Shown: positions 31,283 through 44,592, counted from the first letter of the stretch. The stretch is 64,000 nucleotides of DNA from CADEEL01 sp050246475 (GCA_050246475.1 JBFWVZ010000001.1:496001-560000), one strand, 5' to 3'. A program made the numbers and translations. Notes: a model not told the origin generated them from the letters alone.

Positions 31283-31894
31283 ATGATCGATGCGTCGCTC
31301 CTGGCTTGGACGACGCTTGCGATCCTCGTCACAGTCACGCCGGGGCCGGATACGCTGCTGGTCGTCGGGCATTCACTCAAATCCGGCGCCCGCGCGGGGC
31401 TATCGGCAGCGGCGGGGATCATCGCCGGATTTTTCTGGTACGCCGCGCTCGCATACTTTGGGCTGATGGCGCTGCTTTCGGCGACGCCGTGGCTCTACAT
31501 GGCGGTCAAGATCGCGGGCGCGCTTTATCTCGCTTTCATCGGCGCGCAGATGATTTTCGGCGCCATCCGTCCGTCTACGGAGGAAAAAACGATTCCGCTC
31601 GGTGCGCCTTTCCGGCAAGGGCTGTTGACCAACGCGCTCAACCCGAAGGTCGCGCTCTTTTATCTGGCGGCGCTGCCGCAATTCGTGCCCGCGGGCCCTG
31701 ATGCGCCGGCGCGGGCCGTGTTGCTCATCGCCATCCATTACGCGACGGGCGCGGTTTGGCTTGGCGGCATCGCGGTCGCAGCGGCGCGCGCGGGCGCTGG
31801 CATCAGGCGCAGTGCGCTCTATCGCTGGATCGAGGGGATCATCGGGGCGGCGCTCATTGGGCTTGCGGCGCGGCTGGCTTTCGAGCGCAGATAG
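31283..31894 (+). CDS. LysE-family amino-acid exporter
   Basis: The 203-residue protein has six membrane helices and the RhtB/LysE pattern: LVTVTPGPDTLLVVGHSLKS near the start, SAAAGIIAGFFWYAALAYFG, and FRQGLLTNALNPKVALFYLA in the middle. It is placed directly after ilvE, so it probably exports branched-chain or related amino acids (inference). Length is typical of the family. Confidence 0.93.
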   Translation: MIDASLLAWTTLAILVTVTPGPDTLLVVGHSLKSGARAGLSAAAGIIAGFFWYAALAYFGLMALLSATPWLYMAVKIAGALYLAFIGAQMIFGAIRPSTEEKTIPLGAPFRQGLLTNALNPKVALFYLAALPQFVPAGPDAPARAVLLIAIHYATGAVWLGGIAVAAARAGAGIRRSALYRWIEGIIGAALIGLAARLAFERR

Positions 31895-31919
31895 GGAACG
31901 AAGCGCCAGGAACTCCGTT
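31895..31919 (+). promoter_or_regulatory. EcfG promoter for the 27-residue membrane peptide
   Basis: GGAAC (31895-31899), 16-base spacer, CGTT (31916-31919). It begins immediately after the LysE stop codon at 31894, and the predicted transcript starts about 15-20 bases before the Shine-Dalgarno AAGGAG of the small gene. A 9-base match of this kind is expected about once by chance in 64 kb, so the placement, not the match alone, is the argument. Confidence 0.55.
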
Positions 31920-31942
31920 CATGCGGCGAAGGAGATCGACGC

Positions 31943-32026
31943 ATGGTTCGCGGGCTTTTGCTCTGGCTCATCGGGATTCCGATCCCGATCATTCTTATTC
32001 TGTGGTTCCTCGGCGTTCTCAACTGA
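31943..32026 (+). CDS. 27-residue single-helix membrane peptide
   Basis: The frame encodes MVRGLLLWLIGIPIPIILIL followed by WFLGVLN and a stop. AAGGAG lies eight bases before the ATG, one of the best Shine-Dalgarno sequences in the window. The peptide is one hydrophobic helix with a central PIP kink and a positive N-terminus. An EcfG-type promoter lies just upstream, so it is a candidate general-stress small protein. The gene is too short for routine gene finders. It resembles GIPIP-containing small proteins I associate with alphaproteobacteria, but no function is known to me. Confidence 0.7.
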   Translation: MVRGLLLWLIGIPIPIILILWFLGVLN

Positions 32027-32090
32027 TCGCTTGAACAACGCTTGACTGCCCCGCCGCCACGGCTGCTAAGCGCGGCGGCGGAGGCCGTTC

Positions 32091-33239
32091 ATGCAAGAAT
32101 TCCGCGTCGCGATCCCACAGGAAAAGCTCGATTTCATCGCGGCGCGCGTGCGTGCGTTTCCGTGGTTTCCCGCGCCGAGCGATGAAGGCGATCAATGGGC
32201 GCGCGGCGTCAACACCGCGTATCTCAAGGAGCTCTGCGCCTATTGGCTCGATCGCTACGACTGGCGCGCGGCGGAGGCGACGCTCAATCGCTATCCGCAA
32301 TTCACCGCCGATGTGGACGGCGAGACGGTTCACTTTCTCCACGTCGTGGGCGAAGCGGGCGGCAAGCGGCCGCTCATTCTTTCGCACGGCTGGCCTGGCT
32401 CACACTACGAATTCTGGGAAGCGATCCCGAAGCTCGCGTTTCCGTCACAGCACGGGGGATCAAGCGCGGACGCGTTCGATCTGGTGATCCCCTCGCTGCC
32501 CGGTTACGGCTTCTCCGGCAAGCCCGCGAAGCCGCTCGGGCAGCGCGCGACGGCGAAGCTCTTCGATGCGCTGATGACGAAGACGCTCGGGTACAAGGCC
32601 TACATCGCGCAAGGCGGCGATTGGGGGAGCATGGTCTCTTCCTATCTCGGGCTCGATCACGATGCGTGCGTGGGCGTGCATGTGAACATGGCGGCGCTCC
32701 GCGCGGCGGACACCGCGCCGCGCACGAGCGAGGAGGCCGATTGGCTCATCGCCATTCAAGCGGCGCTGCAGGCCGAGGGCGCTTATCTGCAAGAGCAATC
32801 GACGAAACCGCAGACGCTGGCGATGGCGCTGATGGATTCGCCCGTCGGCACGGCGGCGTGGATCCTCGAGAAGTTCCACGGCTGGTCCGACATCCGCAAA
32901 GGCGGGCTCGAAGGCGTTTATTCGAAGGATCAGCTGCTCACCAACATCATGATCTATCTCGTCACGGAGTCGATCGCGACGAGCGTCTGGTACTATCGCG
33001 CGCGGGTGGAAGAGGGCGGGTTCGTGTTGCCGGCGGGCACGAAGCTCGACAAGCCGACGGGCGTTGCGAACTTCAAGGGCGAAGGCGTTTTCAAGATGGC
33101 GCCGCGCTCATGGGTCGAGCGGCTCTACAATGTCGTGCATTGGCGCGATCACGAAGAAGGCGGGCACTTCGCGGCGATGGAGAAGCCGGACGCGTTCGTC
33201 GAAGACGTGCGCGCGTATGGGCGGATGATCAAATATTAG
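32091..33239 (+). CDS. Epoxide hydrolase (EHN-type alpha/beta hydrolase)
   Basis: The 382-residue protein has the N-terminal EHN helical cap (FRVAIPQEKLDFIAARVRAF, YWLDRYDWRAAEATLNRYPQ) and an alpha/beta fold. The oxyanion motif is HGWPGSHYEFW, the nucleophile is Asp in AQGGDWGSMVSSY, and the catalytic His is in DHEEGGHFAAME near the end. This matches microsomal-type epoxide hydrolases that open epoxides to diols. GGAGG precedes the ATG. It converges with accA (4-base overlap). Confidence 0.93.
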   Translation: MQEFRVAIPQEKLDFIAARVRAFPWFPAPSDEGDQWARGVNTAYLKELCAYWLDRYDWRAAEATLNRYPQFTADVDGETVHFLHVVGEAGGKRPLILSHGWPGSHYEFWEAIPKLAFPSQHGGSSADAFDLVIPSLPGYGFSGKPAKPLGQRATAKLFDALMTKTLGYKAYIAQGGDWGSMVSSYLGLDHDACVGVHVNMAALRAADTAPRTSEEADWLIAIQAALQAEGAYLQEQSTKPQTLAMALMDSPVGTAAWILEKFHGWSDIRKGGLEGVYSKDQLLTNIMIYLVTESIATSVWYYRARVEEGGFVLPAGTKLDKPTGVANFKGEGVFKMAPRSWVERLYNVVHWRDHEEGGHFAAMEKPDAFVEDVRAYGRMIKY

Positions 33240-34222
33240 TTGGCGCGCCGGGGCTTCTTCGGCGCGGCTTCTTCCAGGCGGCCGATCTTATAGAAGCGCT
33301 CTTTGCGTTTTGCTCTGATTTCGGCGGCATCCTTGCCGTCCAACGCATCGAGCGCCTTGGCGATGGCGGCGCCGACAGAGGCGACGGCTTTTTCCGGCGC
33401 CCGGTGCGCGCCGCCCATCGGCTCTTCGATGATGGCGTCGATGACGCCCATCTCCATCAGATCCTGCGCGGTGATCTTCATGGCGATGGCGGCTTCCTTC
33501 GCGCGCCCGGCGTCACGCCAGAGAATTGAGGCCGCGCCTTCGGGCGTGATCACCGAATAAATCGCGTGCTCCAGCATCATCACCGTGTTGCCCGATGCGA
33601 GCGCGACCGCGCCGCCGGATCCGCCTTCGCCGACGATGACGCTCACCATCGGCACGCCGAGCGTCAAACACCGCTCCGTCGAACGCGCGATGGCTTCAGC
33701 CTGGCCGCGCTCCTCGGCGCCGATGCCGGGATAGGCGCCGGCCGTATCCACCAACGAAACCACAGGCAGCTGAAACTTATCCGCGAGGTCCATGATGCGG
33801 ATGGCTTTGCGATAGCCTTCCGGTCGCGCCATGCCGAAATTGTGCTTCAAGCGCTCCTGCGTGGTGCGGCCTTTTTCGTGGCCCAAGATCACGCATGGCC
33901 GGCCCATGAATTTGCCGACGCCGCCGAGGATCGCGGGATCCTCCGCGAAGGTGCGATCTCCGGCCAATTCGCTGTAGTCGGTGACGAGGGCGGCGCAATA
34001 ATCGCGGAAGCGCGGGCGCTCGGGATGGCGCGCGACCTGCGTCTTCATCCAGGGATCGAGCTTGGCGTAGAGTTCCTCAAGCTGCTTTTGCGCTTTCGTC
34101 TTCAGCTTGGTGAGCTCCACCGACATGGTGTCGGCTTCGCTCGTCTCGACGAGCGCGGACAGCTCTTCGATCTTCGTCTCGATTTCCGCGATCGATTTTT
34201 CAAATTCGAGGTAAGTGCGCAA
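33236..34222 (-). CDS. accA: Acetyl-CoA carboxylase carboxyltransferase subunit alpha
   Basis: Transfers the carboxyl group from biotin-BCCP to acetyl-CoA in fatty-acid synthesis. The 328-residue protein has RTYLEFEKSIAEIETKIEEL at the start, ERLKHNFGMARPEGYRKAIR, VDTAGAYPGIGAEERGQAEA, and GEGGSGGAVALASGNTVMML, the oxyanion-hole glycines. The start is TTG at 34222: it gives the family start (xRTYLEFEK), and GAGG lies five bases before it. The longest frame adds 60 unrelated residues and was rejected. No ATG or GTG is available at the right place. Confidence 0.95.
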   Translation of the reverse strand: MRTYLEFEKSIAEIETKIEELSALVETSEADTMSVELTKLKTKAQKQLEELYAKLDPWMKTQVARHPERPRFRDYCAALVTDYSELAGDRTFAEDPAILGGVGKFMGRPCVILGHEKGRTTQERLKHNFGMARPEGYRKAIRIMDLADKFQLPVVSLVDTAGAYPGIGAEERGQAEAIARSTERCLTLGVPMVSVIVGEGGSGGAVALASGNTVMMLEHAIYSVITPEGAASILWRDAGRAKEAAIAMKITAQDLMEMGVIDAIIEEPMGGAHRAPEKAVASVGAAIAKALDALDGKDAAEIRAKRKERFYKIGRLEEAAPKKPRRAN

Positions 34223-34444
34223 AGCCGCCTCGGCCGCCTTCTTGTGCTGGATTGAGAGCGGCCGCCCGCTCAAGCTTGAGGCGGAAGATAGGCCGCGCGG
34301 GGAGAGGGCGCCAGCGCCCGCCCGCTCAAGGGAGGCATGCGCAAGAAGGGCGCGCCTCAGGGGAAGGGGCGATGTTCGCGGGGCGTTCCGCCGCCTCGAC
34401 AAGGGCGGCGCACTGGCCTACCCGAACACGCGAAAGAGGGATTG

Positions 34445-35425
34445 ATGCAGGGCGATTTGATCGTCGTTTTCGGCGGCTCGGGCTTCATCGGCAAGCAGGT
34501 GGTCCGCACGCTCGCCAAGCGGGGCAAGCGCGTACGCGTGCCGATGCGGCGCCCGCACCTCGGCGCGGAGCTGCGCGTCCTGGGCGATGTCGGGCAGATC
34601 CAGCTCGTGCAAGCGAACGTGCGTTACCCCGAGAGCATCGCACGCGCGCTCGAAGGCGCGACGGGCGCCGTCAATTGCATCGGGCTATTGTCCGAGTCCG
34701 GGCCGCAGACTTTTTCCGCAGTGCAAGCGGAAGGCGCCGCGGCCATCGCGCGCGAAGCGGCCGCCAAGGGCATCACGCGCTTGGTGCAGGTTTCTGCAAT
34801 CGGCGCGGATGCGCGTTCGCCGTCGCGCTATGCGCGCACCAAGGCCGACGCGGAAGAGGCCGTGCGCCAAGCCGTGCCAAGCGCGGCGATCGTGCGGCCC
34901 TCCATCGTGTTCGGCCCGGAGGACACGTTCTTCAATCGTTTCGCGGACATGGCGAAGTTCGCGCCCGCGCTGCCGCTCATCGGCGGGGGCAAGACGAAGT
35001 TCCAGCCGATCTATGTGCAGGATGCGGCGGAAGCCATCGCCAACGCGCTCGACCTGGAAAGCGCGCGCGGGCGCGTGTTCGAGATCGGCGGCCCGCGCGT
35101 CTACACGTTCAAGGAGCTTCTGCAATTCACGCTGCGCGAAAGCGCGCGGCGCCGGCCGCTCATTCCGCTGCCCTTTTTCATGGCGCAGCCGATGGGCATG
35201 CTGCTCGACTGGACGTTCAAGCTCATTCCATTTTTCGACGCGCCGCTGACGGGCGATCAGGTGCTCATGCTGAAGCGCGACAGTGTCGTGGCCGCGCAAG
35301 GCGTCGGCACAATCGCCGATCTCGGCGTCAGCGAGCTTGAGAGCGTCGAGGCGATCGTGCCCGGTTATCTCTGGCGCTTCCGGCCGCATGGGCAGTTCGA
35401 AGCGCGCGAGGCGAAGGCGGCGTGA
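34445..35425 (+). CDS. NDUFA9-like atypical SDR (complex I assembly type)
   Basis: The 326-residue extended-type Rossmann protein begins LIVVFGGSGFIGKQVVRTLA. It has TGAVNCIGLLSESGPQTFSA and the AIVRPSIVFGPEDTFFNRFA block of the NDUFA9 / NAD-dependent epimerase group. The usual YxxxK is present as RYARTKADAE. In mitochondria NDUFA9 binds NADPH and stabilises complex I; in alphaproteobacteria these genes are separate from the nuo operon. GAGGG precedes ATG 34445. The next gene's GTG lies in its stop codon. Confidence 0.9.
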   Translation: MQGDLIVVFGGSGFIGKQVVRTLAKRGKRVRVPMRRPHLGAELRVLGDVGQIQLVQANVRYPESIARALEGATGAVNCIGLLSESGPQTFSAVQAEGAAAIAREAAAKGITRLVQVSAIGADARSPSRYARTKADAEEAVRQAVPSAAIVRPSIVFGPEDTFFNRFADMAKFAPALPLIGGGKTKFQPIYVQDAAEAIANALDLESARGRVFEIGGPRVYTFKELLQFTLRESARRRPLIPLPFFMAQPMGMLLDWTFKLIPFFDAPLTGDQVLMLKRDSVVAAQGVGTIADLGVSELESVEAIVPGYLWRFRPHGQFEAREAKAA

Positions 35426-36144
35426 GCGGGGAAGGGCTCGACCGGCGGATCGCCTGGTTCGCCGTCTTCTTCGGCCTGCTGACGCTCGCCGTCTTCATCG
35501 GCTTCTTCATACTGCCGGACGTGCGCGCCTCCATCGCTTCGGGCTGCGGCAATTCGGGATCGCTGCAGAGCTTTCAACTGGCGCGCAGCGTGGACGATCT
35601 CATCGCCGTCTTCAGTGCGCCGGGGGGCGCGTGCCGGGCGCCGATGATCGCGGCGATGGACGCGGCGGACCGGCTCGATCTTTTCGTGTTCATCCCCGTC
35701 TATGGCGCCTATCTCGCGTGCGCGATTTTGCTCTTCGCTGGCTGGAAGAGCGCCATTGCGCGCGCCGCGCTGGCGTTCCTCGCGCTGGGGCTCGGCGCCG
35801 ACGTGCTCGAAACGAGCGTGCAGCTCATGATCACGCCGCGCATCGATCGCCCAGGGGATCTGCTGACGTGGCTGCAGATCGGCGCGTGGGCGAAATATCT
35901 CTTTCTTTCGCTCTCGGGCGTGACGCTTGGGCTTGTGCTCCTAAAGCGGCGCTGGCCGAATTGGATCGTGGCGGCGCTGGCTTTCCTGGCGCTCGTTTCT
36001 GTCGCGCTCGCGTTCAACGATCCGGCGCGCTTCGCGCGGATGATGAGCCTGGCGACGGCGCTTTTCTGGCTGGCGCTGCTCCTCCGCGTTTTCGCCGCTG
36101 CGTTGCGCGGGCGTGCGCTCGAAGGCCAAGTGCTGGCCGATTGA
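35422..36144 (+). CDS. Six-helix membrane protein, unknown
   Basis: The 240-residue protein starts at GTG 35422, which overlaps the NDUFA9-like stop (GTGA). Hydrophobic segments are seen at about 11-31, 90-107, 113-128, 150-172, 180-197 and 208-226. A loop between helices 1 and 2 has SGCGNSGSLQSFQLARSVDD and a second Cys (APGGACRAPM), possibly a periplasmic disulfide. No family recognised. The coupling suggests a link to the epimerase-like protein. Confidence 0.75.
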   Translation: MSGEGLDRRIAWFAVFFGLLTLAVFIGFFILPDVRASIASGCGNSGSLQSFQLARSVDDLIAVFSAPGGACRAPMIAAMDAADRLDLFVFIPVYGAYLACAILLFAGWKSAIARAALAFLALGLGADVLETSVQLMITPRIDRPGDLLTWLQIGAWAKYLFLSLSGVTLGLVLLKRRWPNWIVAALAFLALVSVALAFNDPARFARMMSLATALFWLALLLRVFAAALRGRALEGQVLAD

Positions 36145-36152
36145 TCGCGGCT

Positions 36153-36968
36153 TTACGCGAACCAGCCGAGGCCAAGCCCGGCGAAGATGATGAGCCCCAG
36201 CGCGATGCGGTACCAGGCGAAGGGCGCGAAGCCTACGCGCGTGACGAAATCGAGGAAGGGCTTCACCACAACGGCCGCGGCGATGAACGCCATCACGAAG
36301 CCGACGCCGATTTCCGCGAGGCGCTCGGTCGGCAACGGATGATCGCGCATCTGGAGGACGTCATAGGTGAAGGCGGCGACCATCGTCGGCATCGCGAGGA
36401 AGAACGAAAATTCCGCGGCGGCGCGCCGGTCCAAGCCCATCAGCAAGCCGCCGACGATGGTGGCGCCCGAGCGCGAAACGCCGGGAATGAGCGCGACGCA
36501 TTGAATGATCCCGACGCCGATGGCGCGCGCGATGGGCGTCTGATCGGCTTGATGGACGACCACTTTCGGCGCCCAGCGCTCGATCGCCAGCATCACCAAG
36601 CCGCCGAGCACGAAGGCCGCCGCGATGACGCGGAGGCTCTCATAGAGAACGGTGCGGACGTAATCGCCGGCGAAGAGCCCGGCGAGCATCGCGGGGATGA
36701 AGGCCAGGAACAGCATCAGCGCGAAGCGGCGCGCTTCCGGTTTCGTCGGCAATCCGACGACGACCTCGACGATCTTGGCGCGGTAGAGCCACATGACCGC
36801 CAAGATCGAGCCCAGCTGGATCATCACCGTGAAGACGCCGCCTGGATCCTCATAGCCGAGGAGGTCCGCTCCCAAGAGCAGGTGGGCGGTGGATGAGATC
36901 GGCAAGAATTCGGTCAGGCCCTGGACCACGCCCAAGAGGGCGGCCTTCAGCAGGTTCAGTAGGTCCAT
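36153..36968 (-). CDS. uppP: Undecaprenyl-diphosphatase UppP (BacA)
   Basis: Dephosphorylates undecaprenyl diphosphate to recycle the peptidoglycan lipid carrier. The 271-residue protein has about eight membrane helices, with VQGLTEFLPISSTAHLLLGA near the start and ALIPGVSRSGATIVGGLLMG in the middle, the two family phosphatase motifs. The length is normal. It converges with the 35422 gene 8 bases away and is divergent from gltD across 179 bases. Confidence 0.97.
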   Translation of the reverse strand: MDLLNLLKAALLGVVQGLTEFLPISSTAHLLLGADLLGYEDPGGVFTVMIQLGSILAVMWLYRAKIVEVVVGLPTKPEARRFALMLFLAFIPAMLAGLFAGDYVRTVLYESLRVIAAAFVLGGLVMLAIERWAPKVVVHQADQTPIARAIGVGIIQCVALIPGVSRSGATIVGGLLMGLDRRAAAEFSFFLAMPTMVAAFTYDVLQMRDHPLPTERLAEIGVGFVMAFIAAAVVVKPFLDFVTRVGFAPFAWYRIALGLIIFAGLGLGWFA

Positions 36969-37044
36969 CGATCCCCCGTCCGGCCGCGAATGGCGCGAAT
37001 CTGATCATTGCAAGCCGGGCGCCTGAGCAAAAGCGGGCATATAA

Positions 37045-37068
37045 GTCAGTATTGCTGCTATAACTGAC
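37045..37068. promoter_or_regulatory. Inverted repeat upstream of gltD
   Basis: GTCAGT (37045-37050) and ACTGAC (37063-37068) form a perfect 6-bp inverted repeat 12 bases apart, within an AT-rich stretch (ATATAAGTCAG, CTGCTATAACTG). The centre-to-centre distance of 18 suits a dimeric regulator. It lies about 80 bases before the gltD start in the uppP-gltD gap and may control glutamate synthase. Confidence 0.4.
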
Positions 37069-37147
37069 GCTATTTCACTTGAGAGCCAAGCGGAGCGCGG
37101 GCATAAGGCAAGGGCATTCCGCGAATCCCGCGTCTTTTGGAACGGTC

Positions 37148-38584
37148 ATGGCCGAGCGCATGCTGAAATTCGTGTCGGTCGGGCTGGAAGGCCCGTCCAA
37201 GCGCGCCGCCGACATGCGGACGGGCGATTTTCAGGAGATTTACGGCGAGTTCGTCGCGGCCAAGGCGGAGGAGCAGGCGGCGCGCTGCTCGCAATGCGGC
37301 GTGCCATTCTGTCAGTCCCACTGCCCTTTACAGAACAACATTCCGGACTGGCTGCGGCTCACCGCCGAGGGGCGGCTTGAGGAGGCGTACGCGGCTTCGG
37401 CGGCGACGAACTCGATGCCGGAGATTTGCGGGCGCATCTGCCCGCAGGACCGGCTGTGCGAGGGCAATTGCGTCATCGAGCAATCGGGGCACGGCACGGT
37501 CACGATCGGCGCGGTGGAGAAGTTCCTGACCGAGACGGCGTTCGAGGAAGGGTGGGTGGCGCCGATCAAGCCGCGCCGCGAGCGGGCCGAGAGCGTCGGG
37601 GTCATCGGCGCGGGGCCGGGCGGGCTCGCGGCGGCGGAAGCGCTGCGCCTCCGCGGCTACAAGGTCACGATCTATGACCGCTACGACCGCGTCGGCGGCC
37701 TTCTCGTCTACGGCATTCCGAACTTCAAGCTGGAGAAAGAGATCGTCGCGCGGCGCGAGGCGCGGCTGCGCGAGGGCGGCGTTCAATTCGAGCTCAATTG
37801 CGAGATCGGGCGCGACGTCTCGTTCGAGGAGCTGCGCGCGCGCCACGATGCGGTGCTGATCGCCACGGGCGTTTACAAGGCGCGCGAAGCGGCGATGCCG
37901 AACGCGCGCGCCAAGGGCGTCTATGCGGCGATGGATTATCTCACGGCGTCGAACCGCGCGGGGCTCGGCGACGATGTCTCCGCGCTCGCGCATTTGAACG
38001 CGAAGGGCAAACGCGTCGTCGTCATCGGCGGGGGCGACACGGCGATGGATTGTGTGCGCACCGCCGTGCGCCAGGGCGCGAAGAGCGTGACATGCCTTTA
38101 CCGGCGCGACCGCGCCAACATGCCGGGCTCGCAGCGCGAAGTGATGAACGCGGAGGAGGAAGGCGTCGTCTTCGAGTGGCTCGCCGCGCCGAAGGCGATC
38201 CTCGGCACGGCGCGCAAGGCCGCGGGCGTCATCGCCTCGCGCATGCGGCTCGGGCGCGCGGACGCATCGGGGCGCCAGGCGCCGGAAGAGATTCCGGATT
38301 CGCAGTTCGAGACGCCCGGCGATCTCATCATCATGGCGCTCGGCTTCGATCCCGAGGACATTTTGGAATTGTGGGGCGCGCCGGAGCTCAAGGTCACGCG
38401 CTGGGGCACGCTGCGCGTCGATGGGAAGCTGCAAACGAACGTCCCTGGGATCTATGCGGCGGGCGACATCGTGCGCGGCGCTTCGCTCGTCGTTTGGGCC
38501 ATCAAGGATGGGCGCGAAGCGGCGGACGCGATTCACGCCGATCTCTCGTCGCGCGCGGCAGCCGCGCGGATCGCGGCGGAGTAG
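37148..38584 (+). CDS. gltD: Glutamate synthase (NADPH) small subunit
   Basis: The 478-residue protein supplies electrons from NADPH to the large subunit through FAD and two 4Fe-4S clusters. Visible are the cluster cysteines (CSQCGVPFCQSHCPLQNNIP and CGRICPQDRLCEGNCVIEQS), the FAD loop GVIGAGPGGLAAAEALRLRG and the NADPH loop VVVIGGGDTAMDCVRTAV. ATG 37148 was chosen; an ATG at 37160 is close by. gltD precedes gltB here, with a 50-residue gene between them. Confidence 0.97.
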   Translation: MAERMLKFVSVGLEGPSKRAADMRTGDFQEIYGEFVAAKAEEQAARCSQCGVPFCQSHCPLQNNIPDWLRLTAEGRLEEAYAASAATNSMPEICGRICPQDRLCEGNCVIEQSGHGTVTIGAVEKFLTETAFEEGWVAPIKPRRERAESVGVIGAGPGGLAAAEALRLRGYKVTIYDRYDRVGGLLVYGIPNFKLEKEIVARREARLREGGVQFELNCEIGRDVSFEELRARHDAVLIATGVYKAREAAMPNARAKGVYAAMDYLTASNRAGLGDDVSALAHLNAKGKRVVVIGGGDTAMDCVRTAVRQGAKSVTCLYRRDRANMPGSQREVMNAEEEGVVFEWLAAPKAILGTARKAAGVIASRMRLGRADASGRQAPEEIPDSQFETPGDLIIMALGFDPEDILELWGAPELKVTRWGTLRVDGKLQTNVPGIYAAGDIVRGASLVVWAIKDGREAADAIHADLSSRAAAARIAAE

Positions 38585-38589
38585 GCGCC

Positions 38590-38738
38590 ATGCCCCGCAA
38601 GAACGATCGCCGCGAGGGCGAAGACAGGAAGCGCCGGCTCGCCGACCTTGGCGAGGACGCCCTCTGGAAAAAGAAGCGCGCCGCGAACGATGCGCGCGGC
38701 GAACAGCGCGACGCCAAGCAGGCGCGGGAAGAAAAGCC

Positions 38739-38742
<4 letters not shown>
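38590..38742 (+). CDS. Small charged protein between gltD and gltB
   Basis: The 50-residue protein starts MPRKNDRREGEDRKRRLADL and ends ARGEQRDAKQAREEKP. It is almost entirely charged, a likely single amphipathic or disordered helix, with DALWKKKRAAND in the middle. It begins 5 bases after the gltD stop and its stop overlaps the gltB ATG by 4 bases (ATGA), so it is translationally coupled to gltB. No family recognised. Its fixed place in an otherwise standard operon and good coupling argue that it is made. Confidence 0.75.
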
Positions 38743-43277
<4,535 letters not shown>

Positions 43278-44450
43278 TCATTCCGGCCCGGCGACGACGA
43301 CGCGGCCCAGCTCGTTGTTTCCAGCGGCGGGCCGCAGGTCGGTGAAGCGCACCGGCAGGCTCGGCGAGGTGAACGGATCGGGGCCAGCATTCAATTGAAA
43401 GTGCAAATGCACGGCGGGGCTGTCGCCGGTGTCGCCGACTTCAGCGATCTCTTCGCCCTGGCGCACGCTTTGGCCCTCGCGCACGCGCACAGAGCCCGCG
43501 CGCAAATGTCCGTATGAGGAATATTCCACGACGCCGTCCGCCTCATGGCGGATGACGATGAGATTGCCGCCGGCGGCGCGGCGGAAATCGCGGGCCAGGC
43601 GCTCCATCATGTATCGTCCGATGCGTTGGCCGGCCTGCTGGGGCGTTTCATCGGCGCGGCGCATCATGGCGGCGCGATCTTGCGTCTCATCGGCGACGAC
43701 ATGCACGACAACGCCGTCCGCGGCGGCATAAACGGGCTCGCCGTAGCCGAAGGCGCTTTCCGGATCGAGCGGATCGCCGCCATAGATTTCGCCGCGCTCG
43801 TTCATACGGAAAAAGTCAGCGGCGAATTCCGTCGAGGCGTTGAGGCGGTGATGGCTCTGCAGGGTCGGCGTCGCCTGCTGGGTCCAGAGGCCGCGCACGG
43901 GCGCTGTGTAGCGCAACGGCGTTTCGTGGCGGCGCGCGGGCGCTTCGGCGCTCTGCGTGCGCGCGCGGCCGCGCATCTCATAGTCGAGCACGACGCGCAC
44001 CGAATCGATCTCTCCGGTGAATGCGAAATATTGCGGCGGGGCGACGAGCGCGGCGTTGGGCGAAAGCGACGCATCGCTTCCCAAGACCATTGCGCGCCCG
44101 AAGAGGCCCGCCAGGCCCTCTCGGTTCAGCACTTGCGCGGCGATGGCTTCGGGGAAACCGGCGCCGGCGAGCCCCACACTCGCCTCGACGAGCGCGTCGG
44201 CGCCGATGACGCGCGTTTCGCGGACAGCCTCATCGCGCAGAAGCTCGATGCGCAGGGCGCGGACCTCCACGGCCTCGCGCGGGCCAGCTGCAATGACGAC
44301 GCCCGCCACCACCGCATCGGACCAGCCGCGCGCGTTGGCCTGGTTCACGATCACGCCCCCGGCCGGCACGATGCGCAGGTCCAGCGCCTGCGCCGCCGGG
44401 GCGATGGCGAGCGCGGCCGCGCAAGCAAGGCTTCGCATTGTCCATTTCAT
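43278..44450 (-). CDS. Secreted M23-family metallopeptidase
   Basis: The 390-residue protein has a signal peptide (MKWTMRSLACAAALAIAPAA, cleavage near AQA). A beta-rich N-terminal region to about 205 has no clear family. The LytM/M23 domain follows: SHHRLNASTEFAADFFRMNE carries the His and Asp zinc ligands, then FGYGEPVYAAADGVVVHVVA, and PAVHLHFQLNAG gives the HxH ligand and catalytic His. GGAGGAAG stands just before ATG 44450. It could cut peptidoglycan cross-links. It lies divergent from the CDF operon and starts its tail one base after gltB. Confidence 0.88.
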   Translation of the reverse strand: MKWTMRSLACAAALAIAPAAQALDLRIVPAGGVIVNQANARGWSDAVVAGVVIAAGPREAVEVRALRIELLRDEAVRETRVIGADALVEASVGLAGAGFPEAIAAQVLNREGLAGLFGRAMVLGSDASLSPNAALVAPPQYFAFTGEIDSVRVVLDYEMRGRARTQSAEAPARRHETPLRYTAPVRGLWTQQATPTLQSHHRLNASTEFAADFFRMNERGEIYGGDPLDPESAFGYGEPVYAAADGVVVHVVADETQDRAAMMRRADETPQQAGQRIGRYMMERLARDFRRAAGGNLIVIRHEADGVVEYSSYGHLRAGSVRVREGQSVRQGEEIAEVGDTGDSPAVHLHFQLNAGPDPFTSPSLPVRFTDLRPAAGNNELGRVVVAGPE

Positions 44451-44592
44451 GGCTTCCTCCATCCGCTTCTCCAACGATGCGGCGCGGGCGCGGCTTGGAG
44501 GCGCCGTTCGTCGCAAACGCATCCATGAAAGCGCGTCGCAGCCGCAGAGATTCCGGCGGGCAAAGGCGGCGCGGCGCTCTATATGAGGCGCG

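Noticed and set aside
38421..38738. Longer gltB start with about 106 extra residues
   Set aside because: The extension reads through gltD and the small gene in another frame; the ATGA at 38739 gives the normal propeptide length before Cys30.
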